Part shown: piece by piece, positions 1 through 7,946 of the stretch | Numbering within the stretch: the stretch's first letter is position 1 | Layout of the letters: the number at the start of each line of letters is the position of its first letter | Translations under genes and position numbers: made by a program | Origin: Rubripirellula lacrimiformis | GTDB lineage: Bacteria; Planctomycetota; Planctomycetia; Pirellulales; Pirellulaceae | Direction: 5' to 3' | NCBI RefSeq assembly: GCF_007741535.1 | Contig: NZ_CP036525.1 | Coordinates: 992,001 to 1,056,000, forward strand | Length of the DNA stretch: 64,000 nucleotides | The notes under the pieces: model-generated | Told to the model about the DNA's origin: nothing | Seen by the model: only the letters and a program-made list of their open reading frames with translations | Databases searched by the model: none

Positions 1-102
1 GGATAGCCATCCTGGCTGTCATTCACCACGAATCCCTCGCAGTCGGCCCCCGACCAACCTCTCAAACCAAACCACGCGCCTGCCATCCGCTTTGCATGGG
101 AC

Positions 103-455
103 TACGTATGGTTCCACAGCAGGTCGCTGACGTCTCTCTCGAATGCCAACCCATGCAGTCTTCCGCATTCGGCGAACGCCCAGGCACGCTGGTCCCATCA
201 AGAACATCAAGCAAAAGAAAAGCTGAACTCCTCCAGGTTCGCTCGATCACTCAGCGCATGGCATCGGCGAAGAACCGACCATCGTCAGTTCCTGCTCCGG
301 TGTCGGCCACCGGGGCGGTGAAGTGGACCTTCGAAAGCCGATTCGTTCCACTTGACTGACGGAAAACCGAACACAAGGCCTGACCCTTGAAAAGCCTTCT
401 CCGACTTGAATGGCTGAACACCGAACACAAGACCTGACCCCGGCGAAGCCGCCCA
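103..455. repeat. Dispersed repeat, copy A
   Basis: The stretch from about 103 to 324 matches 13469-13690 closely in the same orientation. Its distal part, about 285-455, matches 2200-2312 in inverse orientation. Shared landmarks are a GGTCCCATCAAGAAC block, GCTCGATCACTCAGCGCATG, a GGTGTCGGCCACCGGGGC block and two copies of ACACAAGRCCTGACCC. No convincing protein is encoded; short frames on either strand show no known motif. The copy lies directly before a truncated IS3 transposase, so this is probably decayed mobile DNA. Identity was judged by eye. Confidence 0.6.
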
Positions 456-1053
456 CAAAGCAAAGAAGGGAACCGGCTTCGGCCAGCCTTCAAAGCCTCA
501 CGATCACTGGCATATGGACGTTAGTTACTTGAACATTGGCTGCACGTTCTACTTCATGTGCAGCGTGCTGGACGGCTGCTCTCGCAGCATCGTTCACTGG
601 GAAATTCGCGAGAAGATGGAAGAAGTGGATATCGAAGTGATCCTTCAGCGGGCACGGGAAAAGTTCCCCGATGCCAAGCCTCGGATCATTACCGACAATG
701 GGCCGCAGTTCATTTCGCGTGACTTCAAAGAGTTCATTCGGATCGCGGGAATGACGCATGTCAAAACGTCGCCTTACTACCCGCAAAGCAACGGCAAGAT
801 CGAGCGTTATCACCGAACGATCAAGGGCGATTGCATTCGCGAAAAACACATTGAAACGGTCGAAGATGCTCGTCGAATCGTGGCCGAGTACGTCAAGTAT
901 TACAACGAAGTTCGGCTTCACAGCGCCATCGGCTACGTGACACCACAAACCAAGTTACTCGGCAAGGGACGCGAGGTCTTCGCCAATCGAGACCAGAAGC
1001 TCGAAGCAGCCCGCGAGGCACGTCGACTGCGGCGTCAACAGCAAGCTGCTTGA
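451..1053 (+). pseudogene. IS3-family transposase (OrfB) fragment with integrase core
   Basis: The frame is open from about position 418, and recognisable homology starts near 451. The DDE integrase core is complete. The first Asp lies in HWHMDVSYLN (about 505-534), the second in IITDNGPQF and the Glu in NGKIERYHRTIKG, followed by the YNxxRxH segment near the C terminus. An intact IS3 OrfB carries about 100 more N-terminal residues, and OrfA should precede it; neither is visible. The first ATG (514) lies inside the domain, so this is a remnant rather than a gene with its own start. No terminal inverted repeats could be assigned. Repeat copies A and C bracket it together with the IS66 fragment. 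Confidence 0.85.
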
Positions 1054-1373
1054 TTGCGACGGACTGCGACGCGAGATAAAATGCAACCGCTTGGTCGGAG
1101 GATAGAGCTCTGGTGAGGACCAACTCGAGCGCCGTGCCAAGTGAAACGTCGAAGGGCGGCGGTGTCTTCGGATGCCGCTCCTCTTCCCTTCGATGTTTCC
1201 TCAATGCGAAAAACCTCCGCGCTGGACCGGGAAGTAACACCCCATCAGCAAGCTATCGAACGACATTTTTGACCCGCCAATTCATTCGTCAAGTGAGTTG
1301 GCAAATTTTCCATTTGGAATAGCAACGACCAGAACTAACTCCAGTTCACGCTGAACCAGTACACGAGGGCACG

Positions 1374-1952
1374 TTGATCACGGATTTCTGGTCGCCGTAC
1401 GATGTGGTCGTGTGCGCGGACAAACAGAAGTGCTGGCCGCATCTGCTTCGCGATGCCGCGGCGGTCAGCGAGAAACATGGTGATCATCCCGAGTGGAAAT
1501 CGTTCTCGCGTCGCTTGGTTGGCGTGTACCGGGACGCGAAGAAACTGCAAACTCAAAGGCCATCGATCTGCGAGGCGGACTACGATTCGGCGGTGGGGCG
1601 TCTGGAACAGCGACTGGCAAAGCTCGGCAGTGAATCATGGGATCACGCCGATGCGAACCGACTCTCCAAGCGGATGGCGAAGTATGGATCCGAACTATTG
1701 ACGTTTCTGTGGTACGACGACGTTCCCTCGGACAACAACGCGGGCGAACGAGCGATCCGTCCGGCGGTGATGATTCGCAAGAACAGCTACTGCAATCACA
1801 GCGACCGCGGCGCGTTGACCCAGTCGGTCTTGATGAGCGTTCTTCGCACGCTCCGAGTCCGAGGTCACCAGCCGCTCGATACAATATTGGGAGCCTTGGC
1901 AAGCTACGCCAAAACCGGCGTCATGCCGCCCCTTCCGCAGAAGGCTGAATAG
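1374..1952 (+). pseudogene. IS66-family transposase, C-terminal fragment
   Basis: About 192 residues resemble the C-terminal half of IS66-type transposases. They include a TDFWSPYD segment with a candidate catalytic Asp, a KCWPHLLRD segment, and the family signature PSDNNAGERAIRP followed by IRKNSY with the catalytic Glu. The frame extends upstream to a stop near 1321, and the first possible start is a TTG at 1374. IS66 transposases are usually about 500 residues, so more than half is missing. The accessory genes tnpA and tnpB are absent. Inferred to be a decayed insertion sequence. Confidence 0.85.
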
Positions 1953-2199
1953 TTACAAACGGTCCAACGACAATCCTACGGCATCCGTGATCGCGAATAC
2001 TTCGAACTGCTTCTCTACTCGCTCCATCAAGCAAAGTACGCTTTAGTCGGATGAGCCAAGAAACCCACCACGCTAACGCTACCGTCAACATGGGAAGATA
2101 GAACGCTTACACAGTTGCGAAGCAGCCATCCCTTTCATGCGAAACATCAACAGCAACATTACTTTGATGTTGGATGGCAACACCCAAAACCAATCCGGG

Positions 2200-2312
2200 G
2201 AAGGCTTCGCCAGGGTCAGGTCTTGTATTCGGTGTTCGGTAAGCCAAGTCGATCGAAGTGGTTTTGGAAGGTCAGCTTCACTGCTCCGATGGCCGACACC
2301 GGAGTAGGTATG
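2200..2312. repeat. Dispersed repeat, copy C (inverse of copy A)
   Basis: Read on the minus strand, this segment follows copy A from the GGTGTCGGCCAYCGG block through the ACACAAG/GACCTGACCC block (compare 285-455). Together with copy A it forms an inverted pair around the IS3 and IS66 remnants. The surrounding gap 1953-2409 holds no gene that I can support. Confidence 0.5.
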
Positions 2313-2409
2313 GGTTTTTCTGGGCTCTGATGCGACTTCGCGTGCTCTCAACTGCACTGGCGGTTGCATCGACTTCGGCCAGTTCTTGCCTCGCTGATCT
2401 CGAGGGAAC

Positions 2410-2756
2410 AAAAAAGACAAAGGTTCGAGGACTCAAATTCAGGGGGCGGTCGTCTGGCTTGCCGAGAGAAAGTTGCGCAGATCAATTTCAAACAGTTGGA
2501 GTTTGCCTTCTCTGTTCCGGTTACTGACCTCGGATTCTCCTCCGATCGAGGGAACTGGAGCGGCGAGCCATTCATCCAAGGCTGTAATCCCTATTCCAGA
2601 TGCAAGATTGAGTCCGCGTACCTTTTCTTGCCCGATGAAACCTTATCTCGAAGCGGCTTGAAAGAGGTTACCCTGCGTCGGCCACCGGTGCGAACGGAGC
2701 AGTAAACGATTCAGAATCGATTGCCAGTTTTTGAGTCTTGGAACCTTTGTCTCTTT
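2410..2756. mobile_element. MITE-like element with GACAAAGGTTC termini
   Basis: The left end (2410-2436) and right end (2731-2756) are imperfect inverted copies built on GACAAAGGTTCNANGACTCAA. The interior, about 290 bp, encodes nothing recognisable. Its left part recurs at about 9940 and 14520, and its right part recurs near 4058-4165 and 15090-15181. No transposase is present, so it would be non-autonomous. The right end runs into the 5' flank of the DUF1559 gene that follows. Confidence 0.6.
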
Positions 2757-2828
2757 GGCGGATGGTTTGCATACGTTGACGACATCAGCGAGAATGGTGG
2801 ATCTTATCTTTCATCCCTAGGATCGATC

Positions 2829-3998
2829 ATGCGTTGCCAGCGGTTTGGAATGACGCTTACGGAATGGTTGGTGGTTATCGTATGCGTTGGCATTCTTCTG
2901 GGGCTGCTGATTCCATTCATTGGCCGCCACTCACCACATCGTCGAAATCAGTGCTCCACAAATCTCAAAAACCTCGCTCTCGCCTCAATCCTATACGAGA
3001 ACGCCAGGGGGAAACTACCCGGTTACGCAATGGATTTTGGCACTTGGACGGTGAGTGCGAAGCCGAGCGACCCGAGTGATCCCGATGCCGACACCAGCAC
3101 TCTGGACAGTCATCGCAAGATAGGAACCTGGGCGGTCGCCGTGCTTCCTTGGCTCGATGCGCAACCGACCTTCGAGCACTGGACCGATGATCGGTATCCG
3201 ATCGTTTTGGGTGGCAGCGATGCGATGCCGCTGTCCAGCGGTGAAGCGGGCAACGGATTCACGTCGCTTGCTGCGGTCAATCTAGCCGTCTTTCAATGTC
3301 CTTCCAATCCGCGTTCTGGCGAAGTGACGCATGGCAGCAACAGCTACATTTGCAATGCCGGCATGTACCATCGTGGCGCCAACGGTGAAGCGGCTTGGCA
3401 GATTCTTCGAGGTGGCGAGCAGATCACGATTGATTTCGCTCGATCGATGGCAACAGCGAACGGAGTTTTTAACAACAAAGTCCCCGCAATCAGAACGGAC
3501 GGCAGGCCTGTCGCCGTCGGCCCCGATGTGTTGCTCGCGGATTTCACCGACGGTCAGGGGAATACGATGTTGGTGAGTGAAAATCTGCAAGCAATGCCGT
3601 GGCACCGCGCTGGCTTCATCAATGCCGAGGATTTGATCATCACTGATCAGGCCAGTGAAGTTCGCTACCACGAATCGAGTCGCTACACGCAAGGCATGGT
3701 TTGGCACTTTGAAGATGTCGACGTGAACGAAGCGACCGCGGTCGATCCCGTTCACCGAATCAATGGTTCACCGCTAGGTGAGAACTTGTTCAACCTGCGG
3801 ATGAACAAGTTGAACGCCGCCGACGTGGCACGGCCATCTTCGGCGCATGTTGAGGGAGTCTATGCGGGATTTGCTGATGGGGCCACACGATTTATTCGTG
3901 AATCGATCGACTATCAAGTCTATCAGGCTCTTCTAACACCAAGCGGCAACCTCAGCGACGTTCCGCGTCCGGAATTCAAACTCTCCGACGACTTTTAG
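2829..3998 (+). CDS. DUF1559 pseudopilin-like protein
   Basis: 389 residues. DUF1559 proteins are a large planctomycete family with a type IV pilin-like N terminus and an unknown extracytoplasmic role. Here the short leader is followed by GMTLTEWLVVIVCVGILLGLLIP, a prepilin-type motif with the conserved Glu at +5 and one hydrophobic helix. The C terminus has the family's His plus DG signature (AHVEGVYAGFADGATRFI). The ATG at 2829 puts the pilin motif at the N terminus. The longer frame from 2721 starts inside the repeat element and adds a segment unlike a leader, so it was rejected. No lipoprotein partner sits beside it, unlike the second DUF1559 gene in this window. It is bracketed by direct repeats (2651-2757 and 4058-4165). 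Confidence 0.85.
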   Translation: MRCQRFGMTLTEWLVVIVCVGILLGLLIPFIGRHSPHRRNQCSTNLKNLALASILYENARGKLPGYAMDFGTWTVSAKPSDPSDPDADTSTLDSHRKIGTWAVAVLPWLDAQPTFEHWTDDRYPIVLGGSDAMPLSSGEAGNGFTSLAAVNLAVFQCPSNPRSGEVTHGSNSYICNAGMYHRGANGEAAWQILRGGEQITIDFARSMATANGVFNNKVPAIRTDGRPVAVGPDVLLADFTDGQGNTMLVSENLQAMPWHRAGFINAEDLIITDQASEVRYHESSRYTQGMVWHFEDVDVNEATAVDPVHRINGSPLGENLFNLRMNKLNAADVARPSSAHVEGVYAGFADGATRFIRESIDYQVYQALLTPSGNLSDVPRPEFKLSDDF

Positions 3999-4057
3999 GT
4001 TCAGTAGGAGTGCGGTTACCGAGTGTCGGTCTTCCGCTCAATAAAGCCGTTGCATTG

Positions 4058-4165
4058 AAGCGGCTTGAGAGAGACCACCCGGCGTCGGCCATCGGTGCGA
4101 ACGGGGCTGTAGACGATTCAGACGCGATTGCTAGTTTTTAAGTCCTAGAAACCTTTGTCTTTTTC
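4058..4165. repeat. Direct repeat downstream of the DUF1559 gene
   Basis: This segment aligns with 2651-2757 in direct orientation. Both run from GCGGCTTGARAGAG through GGTGCGAACGG and GATTCAGA to an AACCTTTGTCT end. A third copy ends at 15181. It looks like a solo right end of the GACAAAGGTTC-bounded family. The remainder of 3999-4376 holds nothing else that I can support. Confidence 0.5.
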
Positions 4166-4376
4166 TACGAACAACCTCTCCACTCTAGTTGAACATGCCG
4201 GTGGTGGATCCGCAAAACTGCGCCATCCCAATCAGTCTGACTTCTCTTTAGTAATTCTTTTCGGTAGGAACTTCGAACGCACGTCACTGGATCCGATGGC
4301 GAGATAGCGTTTCAAGGTGCGGAAGGGCCTTTGAGTTCAATGCTCCAGTACACCGACTCGTTCAGGATTACTCACG

Positions 4377-5138
4377 ATGACTCAACGACACGCCGCATTG
4401 AGCGCAGGACTCATGGCGGTCCTGCTACTGACAGTGTTGCTCCTTGGCAGCGTCGCCGAAGCACAGGTCAAGGTTCGCGGATATACTCGAAAAGACGGAA
4501 CCTATGTAAAGCCTCACTTTCGATCAAGACCGGACGGGAACTTCGAGAACAACTGGAGTACATCCGGCAACAGAAACCCATACACCGGCAAAATCGGAAC
4601 CAAAACCAGTCCCTCTGCGAGTGACTCAGAGGGAGGAGGGCCACGAAAGGCCGCGGCGATTCTTTGGTCAGGCGGCGAGGGTACCTCGATCCGACGTACC
4701 GAGTCCTCCTTGCCATCGGGACGCTCCGATGACGGAGTGCCTGAATTCTGGAACCAAACCGCGCAATCCGGATCACGTATGATGACCAATCCGTTCGTTG
4801 TCGAAATGGAAGCGACGCCTTTCGAGCGTGATTTGAACGCGATCGCTCAAGTTCTTACGCGGGTTGATGTTCTGTCGCGCGATCCCAGTATGCCACGTTG
4901 GCGCCGGTGCGCATCAGCGATTCAGCTACTCTCTCTCCCGGACTATGGGAGACTGCCTCAATCGATTCAATCGCTGCTGCAATCGCGATTCAACGCAATT
5001 AACTCTATTCTGTCTCGCTATTCACTCAAAAGTGGAAGTGATTTTCAGCAACTCTCTGACCTAGATGCCCAGCGAATTCAGAAGCAGCTCCAGGAAATCG
5101 CGGCTATCGATCTCCGCTTTGATCAGAAAACTCAATGA
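4377..5138 (+). CDS. Small secreted protein with GYTRKDGTYVKPH motif
   Basis: 253 residues. An N-terminal signal peptide (hydrophobic core about residues 10-27, cleavage likely after SVAEA) is followed by VRGYTRKDGTYVKPHFRS, then RPDGNFENNWS and GNRNPYTGKIGT. This motif set recurs in many small secreted bacterial proteins of unknown function. The middle (about 80-140) is low in recognisable structure. The last 100 residues are predicted to be mainly helical and match nothing I know. The ATG at 4377 sits directly before the signal peptide. It stands alone, with the next gene more than 450 bp away and convergent. No function can be assigned. Confidence 0.7.
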   Translation: MTQRHAALSAGLMAVLLLTVLLLGSVAEAQVKVRGYTRKDGTYVKPHFRSRPDGNFENNWSTSGNRNPYTGKIGTKTSPSASDSEGGGPRKAAAILWSGGEGTSIRRTESSLPSGRSDDGVPEFWNQTAQSGSRMMTNPFVVEMEATPFERDLNAIAQVLTRVDVLSRDPSMPRWRRCASAIQLLSLPDYGRLPQSIQSLLQSRFNAINSILSRYSLKSGSDFQQLSDLDAQRIQKQLQEIAAIDLRFDQKTQ

Positions 5139-5589
5139 CGCCGCAGTCCTTTGTGAGTGTGTGCTTCGGAGCCGGTCTGGCTGTGACTGGCGTGAACATG
5201 TTTGATTGCTGCAGTGAGCTGAGGTGTTGCTGACTGACTTCGGCCACAGGGGGTCCCTCCATGATTCCGTTTCAGCGTCGCGAGGCAGGTGTTGGCTGCT
5301 TTGGAAGCTGGCTTTCGATTGGATGGATCATAGGCGGGGCCGTTCCTGTTGTGCTCAGGACTGCTCTTCACGCCGTGGAGCGGGCAACCGTCTGTTCACG
5401 TCTGTGGCCGCGATTCCGATCGGCGCTAGAGAGTGGGCCAGCCTCAAGACCGCGAAGAGCTAGTATGGCGGATCGTCTGGCCATCCGTGGCGAAACGCGA
5501 CGGTCGCTGCTGCGATACCTGCGAACCGGATCAAACGGGTCGGCCTCTTTGATCCGTCCGCGTGAGATCGCTGGGGATGACCAACGAAG
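5139..5589. other. Intergenic, no gene seen
   Basis: Space between two convergent genes. Short open frames on the plus strand (for example from 5224 and 5261) have no signal peptide, motif or plausible ribosome-binding site, and I do not support them. No strong hairpin plus T-run was seen. Confidence 0.4.
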
Positions 5590-6849
5590 CTATCGGGTGA
5601 CGAGCTGATCTGCTCCGGCGTCGGTCTGGTGATCTCGCATTTCTCCGTCGAAATCGTGCGTCGCATTGGGCAGCCGTTTGCACGCGTCGGTCACGCCCGC
5701 TACGCGGTGTTTTAGGTGCAGATTGCCGTCTACAGCGCTCTCGAACGAGTCGGTCAGAACTTTCGTGACGTTGCCATCGATCTGCATGTCTCCAGAGGCC
5801 TGGTTTTGCAGACCTGGGCCGCTGAGCAGATTATTGGCAACGATTAATCCGTCGTTATCGTGAACCAGACGAATCAGACGTTCTAGACGGCTGCTGGGAT
5901 CATGAATCGTATTGTGAACGACAACGCAGTCGGTGGTGTAATCGGCCAGGATGCCACTCTCCGGCGCTCGGGTGATGAAGTTATTTCGTACCACACACCG
6001 TAGGCAATGAGTCATCGTCTCTGCCTTGATGTGCGCATTGCCCAGGCAGATTCCGCTGTCGCAGTCGATGATGGTGTTGCGCTCGATGATGCAGTCGCGT
6101 GAGTCGTGCCACAGGAAAATCGCCCCGCGGGCTTCTCCTGTTCGTCCTTGGATACCGATGAAGACGTTGTCGCTGATCGTCCAACCGGTGGCGTACATAA
6201 TGTCCATGCCGCCAATGTAATTGCCACCAAATTTCTCCGGAGTATCGGCTGGATCGTCGGGAAATTGCTTCGGTCGATCGTTGTAAAACAAGCAAAACCG
6301 CACGTGGCAGTCTTTCGGCCGCAACTGTTCGCGATTGTCGGCCGGAACACCGACGCCTTTGATCCCACGCTGCCAGATGTTGTGGATGACGCAGTTGTGA
6401 ATCGTGACCCGATGAACACCCGTGTTCGAATTCAGTTTAAAACCATTCCAGCGAACGTTTTGGATGGTCAGATCGGCGATCGTGACGCCTTCACACGCGC
6501 GAATGCCAATGAGTTCACCGTGTCGACTCTGGGCTCCGTCAATCACGACGCGCTGGCGACTGCCTGATTCACTTCGCAGGGTCACGTTGTCGGTCCGCAG
6601 CTCGAAGTACCGCGGCATCATGTAGTGGCCGTCTGCCAGCAAAATCGTCCCTCCGGGCCTGACCTCGTTCGCCGCGCGGAACAACGCATCGACACTCGAC
6701 ACACGAATGACCTGCCCGGTCGGAGGTGGCAGAGCCGGTGCTGTCGGAAGCCAGGATCGGTCTGGCAGGGTTGTCTGATCCTGCGCGCAGGCCGACGACG
6801 CAAAAATCGCGAACAGGATCAGCGTGTTGAAATATCGTGAAAGTGCCAT
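5590..6849 (-). CDS. Secreted parallel beta-helix (pectate lyase-like) protein
   Basis: 419 residues with a signal peptide (hydrophobic segment ending near SSACA). The N-terminal part, VSSVDALFRAANEVRPGGTILLADG, is the usual opening of right-handed beta-helix lyases. It is followed by repeated coils of the kind VTIHNCVIHN, WTISDNVFIG, CIIERNTIID, CVVRNNFIT and CVVVHNTIHD. Such folds bind or cleave acidic polysaccharides (polysaccharide lyase family 6-like or pectate lyase-like). I cannot identify catalytic residues with confidence. The ATG at 6849 is preferred over the TTG two codons earlier. It starts 23 bases after the SGNH hydrolase stop and is probably co-transcribed with it. Confidence 0.8.
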   Translation of the reverse strand: MALSRYFNTLILFAIFASSACAQDQTTLPDRSWLPTAPALPPPTGQVIRVSSVDALFRAANEVRPGGTILLADGHYMMPRYFELRTDNVTLRSESGSRQRVVIDGAQSRHGELIGIRACEGVTIADLTIQNVRWNGFKLNSNTGVHRVTIHNCVIHNIWQRGIKGVGVPADNREQLRPKDCHVRFCLFYNDRPKQFPDDPADTPEKFGGNYIGGMDIMYATGWTISDNVFIGIQGRTGEARGAIFLWHDSRDCIIERNTIIDCDSGICLGNAHIKAETMTHCLRCVVRNNFITRAPESGILADYTTDCVVVHNTIHDPSSRLERLIRLVHDNDGLIVANNLLSGPGLQNQASGDMQIDGNVTKVLTDSFESAVDGNLHLKHRVAGVTDACKRLPNATHDFDGEMRDHQTDAGADQLVTR

Positions 6850-6872
6850 CAGCAATTTTGAAGAGTTACGGT

Positions 6873-7730
6873 TTACTTCGGGGCAGTCAACACTCGGTCA
6901 ATCACTTCGCCATACTTCAAGAGAGTCAGATAGTTCCGCAGCTCGAAGCCGTTGTGCGTCAGCGATTCGGCCGAGTAGTCGCCTCGGTACTGTTGGGGTG
7001 CGGACGGGTGCACACCATCGCGAGCGATCAAGGTCGGAACGTCGTACCCCTGATAGCCTTCGAATTTGTCGAGTGCACCGTCCCAGTCGTCCGGACGGCG
7101 CTGGAGGATTTCTGCGTGGTAGTCAATGAGCGGAACTTGGAGGTCGCGCGCGATGGAACGAATGATTTCGGCAAACTCCGCCGATTTTTCGGTGAAACCG
7201 TGACGCGGAGGGATCGTAGTGAGAATCACGATGGTCCCGTTGTCGAGGCATTGCTGCACGACATGACGCATTCTGTTTTCGTATTCAGTGCTGGGGACTG
7301 AACGCAAATCGTTGCTACCGAACATGACGATGGCGACTTCCGGATTCAGTCGCATCAGCCAGCTGGACAAATTCTGATCGGCCCAGCGAATCGTCTTGCC
7401 ACTTTGGTTTCCGTTCTCCGGACCCTTGCGGTCCCAGCAATCCTCGATCATGTGCGAGCTGACCAGATCGAACGCGTTGACCATTTCCGGCGGAGCGTTA
7501 TTCCTCTTGTAGCGGAGGCTGGACCAAAACGCGCGCGAGTCGGTGATCGAATCGCCAAACTGAGCCAGCACACCCCGCTCGCCTTGATACTTCGAGTGGA
7601 CCTGTTTCATGGGCGCCACCCAGCCCGGATCGCGATCGGCGCCCGCAGCGCCAACCTGCCATGCGGCAACGATCAGCAGGCAAAGTCCGGGTGAGAGTAT
7701 CAGCGTCGTGGACGGGAGGTGATTTCTCAT
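6873..7730 (-). CDS. Secreted SGNH/GDSL hydrolase
   Basis: 285 residues with a signal peptide (hydrophobic core about 9-28). The SGNH blocks are clear. Block I is QFGDSITDS, with nucleophile Ser61. Block III is MFGSNDL, with the oxyanion Asn. Block V is RDGVHP, with Asp238 and His241. Family members are esterases or deacetylases, often acting on polysaccharide acetyl groups. The start at 7730 puts the signal peptide first; an 18-codon extension to 7784 would spoil it. It lies between a beta-helix protein and a transglutaminase-like protein on the same strand, consistent with a secreted carbohydrate-processing group. The substrate is not known. Confidence 0.85.
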   Translation of the reverse strand: MRNHLPSTTLILSPGLCLLIVAAWQVGAAGADRDPGWVAPMKQVHSKYQGERGVLAQFGDSITDSRAFWSSLRYKRNNAPPEMVNAFDLVSSHMIEDCWDRKGPENGNQSGKTIRWADQNLSSWLMRLNPEVAIVMFGSNDLRSVPSTEYENRMRHVVQQCLDNGTIVILTTIPPRHGFTEKSAEFAEIIRSIARDLQVPLIDYHAEILQRRPDDWDGALDKFEGYQGYDVPTLIARDGVHPSAPQQYRGDYSAESLTHNGFELRNYLTLLKYGEVIDRVLTAPK

Positions 7731-7746
7731 TCGATTGCCTCTGTTT

Positions 7747-7870
7747 AACAACGAGTGATCAATAAGTGTCGCGATTGAAGTCATCTCGCCCCCGCCGCGC
7801 AGCGGTTTGCGGGGGAGAGAGTTCGTTAGAGGGGGAGGAAAGAAACGACACCTATTGATCGCTCGTTGCT
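7747..7870. repeat. Nested inverted repeat between two minus-strand genes
   Basis: Arms 7747-7771 and 7846-7870 are inverted copies matching at 22 of 25 positions (core CGACACYTATTGATC). Inside them lies a second inverted pair, CTCGCCCCCGC facing GCGGGGGAGAG, around 7785-7820. This could be a small mobile palindrome or a transcript-level hairpin separating the transglutaminase-like gene from the SGNH gene. Confidence 0.6.
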
Positions 7871-7946
7871 TCGATTACCTGTTGCCACACCGAAGCCGTC
7901 CGTCGTCTTCGATCTTCCATCCGTGCGGATTGGACGATTTCAGATG

